Positions 52,071-61,070 of a stretch of DNA of 64,000 nucleotides are shown piece by piece. The DNA comes from Hyphomicrobiaceae bacterium UBA7697. Its GTDB lineage: Bacteria > Pseudomonadota > Alphaproteobacteria > Rhizobiales > Methyloligellaceae. Where the stretch lies: the NCBI GenBank assembly GCA_002482645.1, contig DLGJ01000005.1, positions 675,437 through 739,436 of the forward strand, given 5' to 3'. The position numbers and the translations under genes are program-made. The notes beneath the pieces are model-generated. The model ran no database searches. It was not told the origin of the DNA and worked only from the letters and a program-made list of their open reading frames with translations. The stretch's first letter is position 1. Each line of letters opens with the position of its first letter.

Positions 52071-52235
52071 TGAAAGGGGTGCCGCGTTCAATCGGAGTGC
52101 CAAATCCGGTTGAACAGCCAGGGCTAGTTGAACAGCCGGGTGAAGTGGCCCTTGACGGCGTTTCCGGAGAATGGACCCGACTAGGAGACGTTTGCGAACC
52201 TGCGCCGCCAGCATGCTGACATTACCGGATCGACT

Positions 52236-52802
52236 TCAGCGCGGGGTTTCCTGCTCCGCCTTTTTCTTCTTGCTCTCGGTGAGGCGCGGCATCAGCTCGA
52301 CGAAGGAGCAAGGCCGGTGGCGGTTGTCGAGCTGGAACTTGAGAATGCCGCGCCATGCGTCCTCGCACGCACCCGGAGAGCCGGGGACGCAGAAGATCAG
52401 CGTGCCCTTGGCGAGACCGCCGCAAGCGCGGCTTTGGATCGTGGAGGTGCCGACGGTCTGATAGCTGAGCATGTGGAACAGGACTGAGAAGCCGTCGATC
52501 TCCTTGTCGAAGATCGGGCGAATGGCCTCCGGCGTGACGTCGCGCCCGGTGAAGCCGGTGCCGCCCGTGGTGATGACCACGTCGATGTCCTTCGCCTTCA
52601 CCCATTTCTTTACGGCCTTGCGGATCGACTTTTCGTCGTCGGGCGCCACCGCGCGGCCGGCGAGCGTGTGGCCGGCCTCCTCGATCATCTGCGCCAGAAG
52701 CGGGCCCGACTTGTCCGTCTTGGGCGTCCTCGTGTCCGAGACGGTCAGCACGGCGATGCGCACGGGGATGAATGGGCGGGTGTGGTCGATGCGGGCGGTC
52801 AT
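52236..52802 (-). CDS. moaB: Molybdenum cofactor biosynthesis protein MoaB
   Basis: Adenylylates molybdopterin or a related step in molybdenum cofactor synthesis. 188 residues from ATG 52802, with PVRIAVLTVSDTRTPKTDKSG, VVITTGGTGFTGRDVTPEAI, YQTVGTSTIQSRACGGL and LIFCVPGSPGACEDAW, the MoaB/MogA fold. The Lys-rich tail (ESKKKKAEQE) is extra. The start overlaps the uracil glycosylase stop in an ATGA junction. Confidence 0.93.
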   Translation of the reverse strand: MTARIDHTRPFIPVRIAVLTVSDTRTPKTDKSGPLLAQMIEEAGHTLAGRAVAPDDEKSIRKAVKKWVKAKDIDVVITTGGTGFTGRDVTPEAIRPIFDKEIDGFSVLFHMLSYQTVGTSTIQSRACGGLAKGTLIFCVPGSPGACEDAWRGILKFQLDNRHRPCSFVELMPRLTESKKKKAEQETPR

Positions 52803-53617
52803 TGAGCGAGTTCCTCCAGCCTTGCCTTCAGCATGAGCAGATCGCGCCAAGCTAAGCGCTTCGCGTCCGGCGTGCGAAGCAGATAGGCAGGATGTAACGT
52901 CGCAAGCGTGGGAATGTCGCGTCCTTTCGCGTTGTATAGTTTCCACTTGCCGCGCAGGCGCATGATGCCTTCCGTCGTGTCGAGGACCGATTTCGCGGCC
53001 GCTCCCCCAAGGAGGACGATGACAAGCGGGTCCAGCAGCTCGATCTGGCGGGCCAGAAACGGCGCGCAGGCGCCGATTTCCTCCGCCGTGGGCGTGCGGT
53101 TTCCGGGCGGGCGCCAATAGATCGTGTTGGTGATGTAGACGGCGCTTTCGTCGAGACCGATCGTGGCCAGCATCTTGTCGAGGAGGCGGCCGGCGCGGCC
53201 GACGAAAGGCTTGCCTTGCAGGTCCTCGTCCCGGCCCGGGGCCTCGCCGATCAGCATCACCTTCGCCTTGTCGTTGCCGCGGGAGAAGCACGTGTTCTTC
53301 GCGGTCCGTTTCAGCGCGCAGCCGTCGAAGGCCGCGACGGCCTTTTCGAGGTCCGCAAGCGTCCCGATCTCCGCGAGCGGGGGCGCCGAAGCGCTCGCGG
53401 CCGGCGCGGAAGTGCGCGCCGCCTTGGGCGGGCGAACCCGCGCATCGGGGGCAGCCTCGGCCGCGCGCTTCGGCTCCTCGGCGGAGAATTCGGAGGAGGA
53501 CGGCGCGGCTGGAGCGGCGAAGCGGTCCACCGGCGTCTCTCCGATCGCCTCGTCCACACCCATGGCTTCGTACCAGGCGAGCAGGTGCGACGCGTTTTTC
53601 GCGGTGCTTTCACTCAT
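52799..53617 (-). CDS. Family 4 uracil-DNA glycosylase
   Basis: Removes uracil from DNA. From ATG 53617 the product is 272 residues: an Ala/Pro-rich, low-complexity N-terminal third (about 30-85), then the catalytic domain with VMLIGEAPGRDEDLQGKPFV, GRAGRLLDKML, TNTIYWRPPGNRTP and ATLHPAYLLRTP. GEAPGRDED and HPAYLL are the family 4 (UdgA) motifs. A frame extension to 53650 would start at TTG. It is transcribed with moaB, probably without functional link. Confidence 0.92.
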   Translation of the reverse strand: MSESTAKNASHLLAWYEAMGVDEAIGETPVDRFAAPAAPSSSEFSAEEPKRAAEAAPDARVRPPKAARTSAPAASASAPPLAEIGTLADLEKAVAAFDGCALKRTAKNTCFSRGNDKAKVMLIGEAPGRDEDLQGKPFVGRAGRLLDKMLATIGLDESAVYITNTIYWRPPGNRTPTAEEIGACAPFLARQIELLDPLVIVLLGGAAAKSVLDTTEGIMRLRGKWKLYNAKGRDIPTLATLHPAYLLRTPDAKRLAWRDLLMLKARLEELAQ

Positions 53618-53729
53618 TTGCGATGCCCGGTTCGATCCTCTATGTGTCAATTCAAGGCAATATCGGCAATGTTAGCACCAATTCGCCGGGGGCGCGGCGT
53701 GGTGCGGCATCAGAACGGAAAGGGCTGAG

Positions 53730-55391
53730 ATGAGCGATCAGGTCGAACGGGATATCATGGAGTTCGATGTGGTGATCGTGGGAGCGGGGCCGGCTGGGCT
53801 CTCCGCCGCGATCCGGCTCAAGCAACTCGCCGCTGAGAAGGACACGGAGATTTCCGTCGTCGTCTTGGAAAAGGGCTCCGAAGTCGGGGCCCATATCCTG
53901 TCGGGCGCGGTCGTCGATCCGGCCGGTCTCGACAAGCTCATCCCCGATTGGCGCGAGCAAGGCGCCCCGCTCAAGGACGAGGTGACCAAGGATTTCTTCT
54001 ACTATCTCGGCGAGGCCGGCGAGATCAGGCTGCCCAACCTGTTCATGCCCCCGCTGATGAGCAATCACGGCTGCTACGCGGGCAGTCTCGGCAACCTCAC
54101 CAAATGGCTCGGGGAGCAGGCCGAATCCATGGGTGTCGAAGTCTATCCGGGGATCGCGGTCGCCGAGGCGATCATCGGCGCGGACGGCGAGATCGAAGGC
54201 GTGATCACCGGCGATCTCGGCGTGGCCCGCGACGGCAGCCCCAAGGACAGCTACACGCCCGGCATGGCGCTACTCGGCAAGTACACGTTCTTCGCGGAAG
54301 GCGCGCGCGGTTCGGTGACCAAGCAGCTCATCAAGAAATACGGGCTGGACGAAGATAGCGGCACGCAGAAATTCGGCATCGGCCTCAAGGAACTTTGGGA
54401 GATCCCGCCGGAGAACCACAAGCCCGGCCTCGTGCAACACACGATGGGCTGGCCGCTCGACAACAACACAGGCGGCGGCTCGTTCCTCTATCACTTCGGC
54501 GACAATCTCGTATCGGTCGGGTTCGTCGTCCATCTCGATTACGCGAACCCCTATCTGAGCCCGTTCAAGGAGTTCCAGCGTTCGAAGACGCATCCTGTGA
54601 TCGCCCGTCACCTGGAAGGCGGAAAGCGCATCGCCTATGGCGCGCGCGCCCTGACCGAGGGCGGCTGGCAGGCCATCCCGCAGCTCGCCTTCCCGGGCGG
54701 CGCGCTGATCGGCTGCGCCGCGGGCTTCATGAACGTGCCGCGCATCAAAGGGTCCCATAACGCCATGCTGTCCGGGATCATGGCGGCGGAGGCGGCGTTC
54801 CAGGCTCTGGAAGCCGGCCGCGCGCGCGATACGCTTCTCGAATATATCCTCGCGGTCGAGAACAGCTCCATGGCCAAGGAGCTCAAGAAGGTCCGCAACG
54901 TGAAGCCGTTGTGGTCGCGGCTGGGGACGCGGCTCGGCGTCATGCTGGGCGGCCTCGATATGTGGCTCAACACGATCTTTCCGTTCCTTGGCTACACGCT
55001 GAAACACAAGAAGCCGGACTTCGCGACCTTGCGCCCGGCGGCGAAGTCGAAGCCCATCGACTATCCGAAGCCCGACAACACGCTCACCTTCGACATTCTG
55101 TCCTCGGTATTCTTGTCGAACACCAACCACGACGAAGACGAGCCGGTCCATTTGCGGCTGACCGATCCGGAGATTCCCATCGAGCAGAACCTGCCCGAGT
55201 ACGACGAGCCGGCGCAGCGCTATTGCCCGGCGAATGTCTACGAGGTCGTGGAGGAGGGCGGTACGGTCCGTTTCCAGATCAACGCGCAGAACTGCGTGCA
55301 CTGCAAGACTTGCGACATCAAGGATCCGGCCCAGAACATCACATGGGTGGTGCCGGAAGGCGGCGACGGGCCCAACTACGCGAATATGTAG
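53730..55391 (+). CDS. Electron transfer flavoprotein:ubiquinone oxidoreductase
   Basis: Passes electrons from fatty-acid and amino-acid dehydrogenases, via ETF, to ubiquinone at the membrane. 553 residues with the FAD-binding VVIVGAGPAGLSAAIRLKQL near the N-terminus, GCAAGFMNVPRIKGSHNAML in the middle, and a C-terminal [4Fe-4S] domain with YCPANVYEV and NCVHCKTCDIKDP. Length and order match the family. ETF alpha/beta genes are not in the window. It lies divergent from the uracil glycosylase gene. Confidence 0.96.
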   Translation: MSDQVERDIMEFDVVIVGAGPAGLSAAIRLKQLAAEKDTEISVVVLEKGSEVGAHILSGAVVDPAGLDKLIPDWREQGAPLKDEVTKDFFYYLGEAGEIRLPNLFMPPLMSNHGCYAGSLGNLTKWLGEQAESMGVEVYPGIAVAEAIIGADGEIEGVITGDLGVARDGSPKDSYTPGMALLGKYTFFAEGARGSVTKQLIKKYGLDEDSGTQKFGIGLKELWEIPPENHKPGLVQHTMGWPLDNNTGGGSFLYHFGDNLVSVGFVVHLDYANPYLSPFKEFQRSKTHPVIARHLEGGKRIAYGARALTEGGWQAIPQLAFPGGALIGCAAGFMNVPRIKGSHNAMLSGIMAAEAAFQALEAGRARDTLLEYILAVENSSMAKELKKVRNVKPLWSRLGTRLGVMLGGLDMWLNTIFPFLGYTLKHKKPDFATLRPAAKSKPIDYPKPDNTLTFDILSSVFLSNTNHDEDEPVHLRLTDPEIPIEQNLPEYDEPAQRYCPANVYEVVEEGGTVRFQINAQNCVHCKTCDIKDPAQNITWVVPEGGDGPNYANM

Positions 55392-55583
55392 GCCCGGCAA
55401 TATTACGAAATGCTCATGCGGCCCAAGGGATTGGGCCACAAACGCGCCGTCTTTGCGCCGGATTATTGTTTTCACGGCAGGCCAAAGCACTTAGCCTGTC
55501 CTTTGCTGAATCAATAACCTTGGGGCGGCGCGAGCCGGGCCGACACGATGACGAATCCCGAGAGCGGGCGCGAAGGCGGACAG

Positions 55584-57323
55584 ATGAGTAAATGGGCGCT
55601 GCGGTCTGTCCTGCTGATCGCAATTCTTGCGGCGCCGGCCGCCTATTCCGAAGTCCTGGCTCCAGCCCCTGAAGACCCCGCCGCCGGTACGCTCCTCGGC
55701 AACTACCTCTCGGGGCGCGTTGCCCGCCAGAACCATGACACGGACGCCGCCGCCGAGTTCTACACCAAGGCCCTGGAGGCCGATCCCGAGAACGAGGTCA
55801 TTCTCGAGCAGGCCTTTTTGCTCGAGGCCGCCGCGGGACATTGGGATCGGGCGACGAAGCTCGCGAACGATCTGGTCAAGATCGAACCCTCGCATCGTTT
55901 CGCGCAGTTCCTGCTCGGCATCGATGCCTTCAAGCGGGGCGACTACAAGAAGGCCGATACGCACTTCGCCGCGGCACGGCAGGGGCCGATCGCCGATCTC
56001 ACCTCGACGCTGGCGCGCGCCTGGGTTCTGGAAGCCGACGGGAAGCACTCCGAAGCGTTTGAGATGCTGGATACGCTGAGCAATGCCGATTGGGCCCAGT
56101 ACTACCAGCGCTATCACCGTGCTTTGATCGCCGACGTGGCCGGCCGGCATCGGCTCGCCGACAAATCCTACGACGAGGCCTTCAAACGCAGCCCCACCAC
56201 GCTCCGGATCGCCGACGCCTATGCGCGCCACGCCGTGAACCGCAACCAGAACAATTTGGCGGTCGCGACGTTGAAGATGCATATGGCCAAGACGGCGCCG
56301 CACCCCTTGACCGAGGACCTTCTCGAAGAGATCGAGAAGGGCGGCAAGCCGGGACTGATTGCCCAGAACCCGACCGACGGGCTCGCCGAGGTCTTTTACG
56401 GGATCGGCGATGCCGTGGCCGGCGAAGGCGGTCTCGATATGGGTGTCGTCTACCTGAAGTTGGCCCTTCTCCTGAAACCCGACTTCCCCCTGGCCCAGAT
56501 TGCCCTGGCCGAGGCCTATTCGACCGCGAATAAGTACGATGCGGAAATCGCCGCCTTCGACGCCATCCCGCGGTCGTCTCCGCTGTGGGTGAACGTTCAG
56601 ATTCAGAAGGCTTTCGCCCTGAATTCCCTCAAGCGTGTCGACGAAGCCAAGAACCTGCTTCATGACATTATCGCCAAGAACCCGAACGATGTCCGGCCTT
56701 TGGATGCGTTGGGCAACATCATGCGCGCCAACGAGCGCTATGACGAAGCGCTCGAATATTACGATCAGGCGATCGCTCTCGTGGACAAGCCCTCCAAACG
56801 AGACTGGGCGTTGTTCTATTCGCGCGGCGTCTGCAACGAGCGTCTGAAGAATTGGCCGGGCGCCGAGGCGGATTTCAACAAGGCCCTCGAGCTCAATCCT
56901 GACGAGTCTTTGGTCCTCAATTACCTGGGCTATTCCTGGGTCGATCAGGGTATGAACCTGAAGCAGGCCATGGACTACATCCGCAAGGCCGTGAGCCTGA
57001 AGCCCGATGACGGCTATTATGTCGACAGTCTCGGCTGGGCCCATTACCGGCTGGGAAACATGCCCGAAGCGGTCGAATATCTCGAACGGGCGGTGGAGTT
57101 GCGGCCGGACGATCCCATCATCAACGATCATCTGGGCGATGCCTATTGGCGCGTGGGCCGCAAGCTGGAAGCCAAGTATCAGTGGCAGCAGTCTCTGTCC
57201 CTGGAGCCGGAGGACGATTTGCGCGGTCAGCTGAATGCGAAGATCGCTTCGGGGCTGGAAGAGACCACCGTGACCAAATCGGCATCCGGTACGGTCGAGA
57301 CCAAGCGGAAATCCTCGCAATAA
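55584..57323 (+). CDS. Secreted tetratricopeptide repeat protein
   Basis: A 579-residue protein with a signal peptide (MSKWALRSVLLIAILAAPAAYSE) and TPR units across nearly its whole length, for example AAEFYTKALEADPENEVILE, ALEYYDQAIALVDKPSK, AEADFNKALELNPDESLVL and AVEYLERAVELRPDDPIIN. Such proteins act as periplasmic scaffolds for envelope assembly or export. It lies 30 bases upstream of ispE, as in related genomes. ATG 55584 gives a better signal peptide than 55548. Confidence 0.88.
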   Translation: MSKWALRSVLLIAILAAPAAYSEVLAPAPEDPAAGTLLGNYLSGRVARQNHDTDAAAEFYTKALEADPENEVILEQAFLLEAAAGHWDRATKLANDLVKIEPSHRFAQFLLGIDAFKRGDYKKADTHFAAARQGPIADLTSTLARAWVLEADGKHSEAFEMLDTLSNADWAQYYQRYHRALIADVAGRHRLADKSYDEAFKRSPTTLRIADAYARHAVNRNQNNLAVATLKMHMAKTAPHPLTEDLLEEIEKGGKPGLIAQNPTDGLAEVFYGIGDAVAGEGGLDMGVVYLKLALLLKPDFPLAQIALAEAYSTANKYDAEIAAFDAIPRSSPLWVNVQIQKAFALNSLKRVDEAKNLLHDIIAKNPNDVRPLDALGNIMRANERYDEALEYYDQAIALVDKPSKRDWALFYSRGVCNERLKNWPGAEADFNKALELNPDESLVLNYLGYSWVDQGMNLKQAMDYIRKAVSLKPDDGYYVDSLGWAHYRLGNMPEAVEYLERAVELRPDDPIINDHLGDAYWRVGRKLEAKYQWQQSLSLEPEDDLRGQLNAKIASGLEETTVTKSASGTVETKRKSSQ

Positions 57324-57353
57324 GATCCGGTTCGCGATACGTCACGTCGCGAT

Positions 57354-58280
57354 ATGGGATTACGGGACATTGCTTGGGCGAAGCTCAATCTGACGCTTGA
57401 GATTCTCGGCCGCCGCGCCGATGGCTTCCACGAATTGCGGAGTCTGGTCGCCTTTGCCGGTGTCGGAGACACGGTCGCGTTCGCTCCGAAGACGGAGCCG
57501 AATTTGAGGGCTGTGCCGCCGGGCGCGGACGCGTCGCCGCAGCACGCGTTCACGCTCGATGCCGCAGGTCCCTTTGCAACCGCGCTTGGCGGCGGAAATC
57601 TGATCCTGGATGCGGCCGAGGCCGCGTGCGCGCGCATCCCGGCACTCGCTGAAGGACGCTTCCGGCTGGTGAAGACGCTCCCCGTCGCGGCGGGGCTCGG
57701 CGGCGGGTCGGCCGATGCCGCGGCCGCGCTCAGACTGCTCGTGCAGGCGAGCGGCGGCGTCTTCTCCATGCGGGATGCGGAGTCGATCGCGCCGGACCTC
57801 GGCTCCGACGTTGCCGTCTGTTTGCGCAGCGCCCCGGCGCTGATGACGGGACGGGGCGAAATCGTCGCGCCGGTGGCGGGTTTTCCTCGATGCGGTGTGG
57901 TGCTGGCCAATCCGCATGTGGAGCTTGCGACATCGGCGGTCTATGGCGCCCTGAACGCGCCTCCGCTGGATGGCACGCCAGAGGTTGAGCCGCCCCCCGA
58001 TTTCGACGGCAGCTTTGAAGCGCTGATCGCCTATGCGTCCACGCGGAGCAACGATCTCGAGCGTGTCGCGATCGCTCTCGCGCCGGAGATCGATGCCGTG
58101 CTTGAGCGGCTGAGGGCGCTGGACGGAGAGAGGCTTGTCCGGCTGTCGGGCAGCGGCGCGACGTGCTTCGCGGTGTTCGAGAAACCTCGCGAGGCGCTGC
58201 GTGCCGCGATCCTGCTGGCCGAGCAGGAGCCCGATTGGTGGGTCACCGCGAGTACGCTCGGCGATCCTTCGGCGGGTTGA
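57354..58280 (+). CDS. ispE: 4-diphosphocytidyl-2-C-methyl-D-erythritol kinase
   Basis: A GHMP kinase of the MEP isoprenoid pathway. 308 residues; AWAKLNLTLEILGRRADGFH is the N-terminal substrate region, PVAAGLGGGSADAAA (110-124) the ATP-binding GHMP loop, and VRLSGSGATCFAVFE the C-terminal motif. It follows the TPR gene and converges on the polyprenyl diphosphate synthase gene, with 3 bases between the two stops. Confidence 0.95.
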   Translation: MGLRDIAWAKLNLTLEILGRRADGFHELRSLVAFAGVGDTVAFAPKTEPNLRAVPPGADASPQHAFTLDAAGPFATALGGGNLILDAAEAACARIPALAEGRFRLVKTLPVAAGLGGGSADAAAALRLLVQASGGVFSMRDAESIAPDLGSDVAVCLRSAPALMTGRGEIVAPVAGFPRCGVVLANPHVELATSAVYGALNAPPLDGTPEVEPPPDFDGSFEALIAYASTRSNDLERVAIALAPEIDAVLERLRALDGERLVRLSGSGATCFAVFEKPREALRAAILLAEQEPDWWVTASTLGDPSAG

Positions 58281-58283
58281 GGC

Positions 58284-59300
58284 TTAGTAGGGACGGCTCA
58301 CCGAGAATTCGATGGCGCCGAGCAGCGCGGACTTGATGTCGTTGTCCGGGAAGATCGCCAGGGCGTCACGGGCGATGGCGCCGTAATGGCGCGCGCGCTC
58401 CATCGTATCGGCCAAGGCGTTGTGCCGGGAAATCAACTCCACCGCCTTTTCGAGATCGTCGTCGCCGATCTCGCCCTCTTTGAGCGTCCGCTCCCAAAAG
58501 GCGCGTTCCCCGGCGTCGCCGCGCCGGTAGCTCAACACGACGGGAAGCGTGATCTTGCCGTCGCGGAAATCGTCGCCCACGCTCTTGCCGAGCTTCGACT
58601 GCTCGCCCGAATAATCGAGCGCATCGTCCACGAGCTGGAATGCGACGCCGAGATTCCGGCCGAAGGAGCGTAGCGCCGCCGCCTCCGACTTGGGCCGTTC
58701 GGCGACCACCGCGCCCACTTCCGCGGCCGCGGCGAACAGGGCCGCCGTCTTCGCTTCGATGACGGAGAGATAGTCGTCCTCGGTCGTGTCGGTATTGTTG
58801 GCGGTGATGAGCTGCATCACCTCGCCTTCGGCGATGACCGCCGCCGCGTCGGACAGGATGCGCAGCGCGCCGAGCGAGCCGACATCGACCATCATCTTGA
58901 AGGCTTGACCCAGCAGATAGTCGCCGACCAGCACGCTCGCTTCGTTGCCCCAAAGGAGTCTGGCCGTGGTCTTGCCGCGCCGCAGGCTGCTTTCGTCGAC
59001 CACGTCGTCATGGAGCAGCGTCGCGGTATGCATGAACTCCACGGAGGCCGCGAGCCGCCGGTGTCCCTCGCCCTCGTAGCCGCACAGCTTCGCCGCCGCG
59101 ATCGTCAGCATGGGGCGCAAACGCTTCCCGCCAGAATCGATGAGATGCCGGGCCAGTTCCGGGATCAGGTCGACGTTGGAACGGGCCTTGTCCAGGATGA
59201 TCTGGTTGACATGCGCCATGTCCTCCTCGACAAGCGCGAAGAGTGGGGCAGGGCTCGCGCTCGGTTCGCGCGCGCCGGAGAGCTTGACGACGATGCCCAC
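58284..59300 (-). CDS. Polyprenyl diphosphate synthase (octaprenyl/decaprenyl type)
   Basis: Builds the long isoprenoid tail of ubiquinone. 338 residues starting at GTG 59300. The first Asp-rich motif is DDVVD (98-102) in LLHDDVVDES, the second DDALD (225-229) in QLVDDALDYSG; SGGKRLRPMLTIAAAKLCGY is also typical. The absence of bulky residues just before the first motif suggests a long-chain product, but the exact length cannot be read. It may feed UbiA encoded at 6 kb. Confidence 0.93.
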   Translation of the reverse strand: MGIVVKLSGAREPSASPAPLFALVEEDMAHVNQIILDKARSNVDLIPELARHLIDSGGKRLRPMLTIAAAKLCGYEGEGHRRLAASVEFMHTATLLHDDVVDESSLRRGKTTARLLWGNEASVLVGDYLLGQAFKMMVDVGSLGALRILSDAAAVIAEGEVMQLITANNTDTTEDDYLSVIEAKTAALFAAAAEVGAVVAERPKSEAAALRSFGRNLGVAFQLVDDALDYSGEQSKLGKSVGDDFRDGKITLPVVLSYRRGDAGERAFWERTLKEGEIGDDDLEKAVELISRHNALADTMERARHYGAIARDALAIFPDNDIKSALLGAIEFSVSRPY

Positions 59301-59421
59301 GGGCTAGTCTCCTCCGATGAGGTTTTCGTTTCCCCCAGTGCGGGGGCTTATAGCACGCGTATTGTCGGCGGTCTCAGACGAAGATCAACCCGTCCAGGGT
59401 TTGCCGGGAGCGGTTTTGGCA

Positions 59422-59655
59422 ATGAAGGAATTGATACGGTCGAACGATCCCGTGCTCCTGTCCTTTGTGGGTGCGCTCCTCAAAGAGGCGGGAATTGAAT
59501 TCATCGTCCTCGACACGAATATGAGCGTGATGGAAGGATCGATAGGAATTCTGCCCCAGCGCATTCTCGTTCGGGAAGGCTCCGTCGATAAGGCGCGCGT
59601 GCTGCTGACCGAGGCGGGCGTCGGCGATGATCTCGAACGCGAACAAAAATCCTGA
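59422..59655 (+). CDS. DUF2007 family protein
   Basis: A 77-residue soluble protein from ATG 59422 (MKELIRSNDPVLLSFVGALL) with GGGAG upstream. GIEFIVLDTNMSVMEG and ILPQRILVREGSVDKARVLL fit DUF2007, a putative signal-transducing or ligand-binding family with no proven role. Its end overlaps the methyltransferase start by 29 bases, a strong hint of co-translation. Confidence 0.82.
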   Translation: MKELIRSNDPVLLSFVGALLKEAGIEFIVLDTNMSVMEGSIGILPQRILVREGSVDKARVLLTEAGVGDDLEREQKS

Positions 59656-60433
59656 CGGCGGGGACCGGCCGGAGACGACCGCCGATGCGTTTCTCGGAGG
59701 GCGGATCGACGTCGTCCAGTACAAGGCGGGACATCGGGCCGGAAGCGACGCGGTATTTCTCGCGGCCGCCGTTCCTGCAAAAGGCGGCGAGAGCGTGCTC
59801 GATGCGGGCGCGGGCGCGGGAACTGCGGGACTATGCGTCCTCGCCCGTGTTCCCGAGGCCAACGTCACCGCCGTCGAGATCGACGAAGCCCAATGCGCAC
59901 TGGCCAAGACGAACGCGGTCCGAAACGGCTTCGAGGCCCGGTTTCGGGCGATTGCGGCCGACCTTACCGCCCCGTCCAAGGTTTTGGGGCAGGCTGGACT
60001 GATCCGCGAGGGATACGACCACGTCATGGCCAATCCGCCGTTCTACGCCGAAGGCTCCGTCCGGGCGGCGCCGGACGCTTCGCGCGCGGCGGCGCATGTG
60101 ATGCCGCAAGGCGAATTGGAGCGCTGGATCCGGTTTCTCGCGACCATGGCCGCGCCGAAAGGATCGCTCACCCTCATTCACCGCGCCGGCCAGCTTGGCA
60201 GCCTTTTGGAGGCGCTGAAGGACCGCTTCGGCGATCTCGCCATCTTCCCGCTCTTTCCGAGGCCGGAAGCTCCCGCGGGCCGCGTCATCGTCCGGGGGCG
60301 GAAGAACAGCCGCGCGGGATTACGCGTCTTGCCCGGGCTTGTGCTGCATGAGGCCGGCGGCGCCTATACGAAAGAGGCCGAAGCCGTCTTGCGCGGCGGG
60401 ACGGCGCTTTCCCTCGATGGGTCTCGAGTGTAG
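59627..60433 (+). CDS. TrmN6-like tRNA1(Val) adenine-N6 methyltransferase
   Basis: A SAM-dependent methyltransferase of 268 residues. SVLDAGAGAGTAGLCVLARV is the SAM-binding loop, NVTAVEIDEAQCALAKTNAV the acidic loop, and VMANPPFYAEGSVRAAPDAS contains the NPPF catalytic motif for amino-methylation. GHRAGSDAVFLAAAVPAK upstream is typical of YfiC/TrmN6, which modifies A37 of tRNA1(Val). Other N6-adenine targets are possible. Confidence 0.87.
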   Translation: MISNANKNPDGGDRPETTADAFLGGRIDVVQYKAGHRAGSDAVFLAAAVPAKGGESVLDAGAGAGTAGLCVLARVPEANVTAVEIDEAQCALAKTNAVRNGFEARFRAIAADLTAPSKVLGQAGLIREGYDHVMANPPFYAEGSVRAAPDASRAAAHVMPQGELERWIRFLATMAAPKGSLTLIHRAGQLGSLLEALKDRFGDLAIFPLFPRPEAPAGRVIVRGRKNSRAGLRVLPGLVLHEAGGAYTKEAEAVLRGGTALSLDGSRV

Positions 60434-60531
60434 CGGCGTTTCGGCCAAGAAGAGGGCCGCCGCCATGGGGGATCGGCGGCAGCCCCGAAGGTGCCCGGAA
60501 CTAGGGAGGATTCCCGGGCGCGGAAGGTTTG

Positions 60532-60870
60532 CTAGGCGCAGACTCTCACATCCTTCCAAACCCATTTGTGGTAGGGATTGCCCCTGCGGTCCCAGGCCTT
60601 GATTGAGACTTTCCGGGGCACCGTGCGGCAGTGACGGCGTCCGCGGTGGTCGAACCAGCTCGATCCGTAACGGTCCCAATGCCGCCAGTCATGGCGATTG
60701 TGGCGGCCGTGACGGTGACCCCGGTAATGGGCTTCGTGGGACGCGCCGCTATACTTTTGGTGGTGACCGCCGCGGGTGCCACGGTCATGACCGCCATCGT
60801 GGCTTGCATAGGCGGACGTGACCCCGAAGGCCATCACCGCGGCCGCTGCGAGAATTGTCGTCTTCAGCAT
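60532..60870 (-). CDS. Small secreted His/Arg-rich protein of unknown function
   Basis: A 112-residue protein: signal peptide MLKTTILAAAAVMAFGVTSAYA, then about 90 residues with 14 histidines, many Arg, Gly and aromatic residues (RGHRHGRHNRHDWRHWDRYG), and a C-terminal part RHCRTVPRKVSIKAWDRRG followed by YHKWVWKDVRVCA. Two cysteines bracket the last third. The histidine density would allow metal binding, but no known family is recognised. It may be transcribed alone; the gap to the next minus-strand gene is 200 bases. Confidence 0.75.
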   Translation of the reverse strand: MLKTTILAAAAVMAFGVTSAYASHDGGHDRGTRGGHHQKYSGASHEAHYRGHRHGRHNRHDWRHWDRYGSSWFDHRGRRHCRTVPRKVSIKAWDRRGNPYHKWVWKDVRVCA

Positions 60871-60981
60871 CTCTCTTACCTCTCTCTTGGCGCCTGGCGC
60901 GCCGTCTCAAGTCCTCGGTCTTGAGGAGAGGTCTAGAGGCGAGGGGCTGAACCGGGTCTGAGGGACCCGTTCATCGGGAGT

Positions 60982-61007
60982 TCAGCGGCAATACTCAGCG
61001 GCAATAC
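60982..61007. repeat. Tandem duplication of 13 bp
   Basis: TCAGCGGCAATAC occurs twice with no gap, at 60982-60994 and 60995-61007, between the two small secreted-protein genes and next to the terminator hairpin. Confidence 0.9.
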
Positions 61008-61041
61008 AAAGGGCCGGTCCCTTGTGCGGAGACCGGCCCTT
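61002..61041 (-). terminator. Intrinsic terminator of the Tyr-rich secreted-protein gene
   Basis: A perfect 11-bp stem, AAGGGCCGGTC (61009-61019 on plus) with GACCGGCCCTT (61031-61041), encloses an 11-base loop. Read on the minus strand it lies 30 bases after the stop of the gene at 61071 and is followed by TTGTATT. Confidence 0.7.
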
Positions 61042-61070
61042 CGAGAAATCGCAACAGGTTGCGCGGAACG

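Larger units (their letters stand above)
51870..52235. other. 366-base intergenic region composed largely of repeats
   Basis: No gene is supported. From left to right it holds three 12-bp tandem units (51889-51924), a palindromic mosaic element (51936-52070), two TTGAACAGCC copies 18 bases apart (52110 and 52128), and a diverged second copy (52129-52156) of the left flank 51908-51935 (21 of 28 bases identical). It separates the glycosyltransferase pair from convergent moaB. Confidence 0.6.

Noticed and set aside
51889..52156. CRISPR array
   Set aside because: Repeat units are short, adjacent or irregularly spaced, and no unique spacers or cas genes occur.
55491..57320. 609-codon minus-strand open frame opposite the TPR gene
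   Set aside because: Its apparent internal repeats mirror the TPR repeats on the coding strand.
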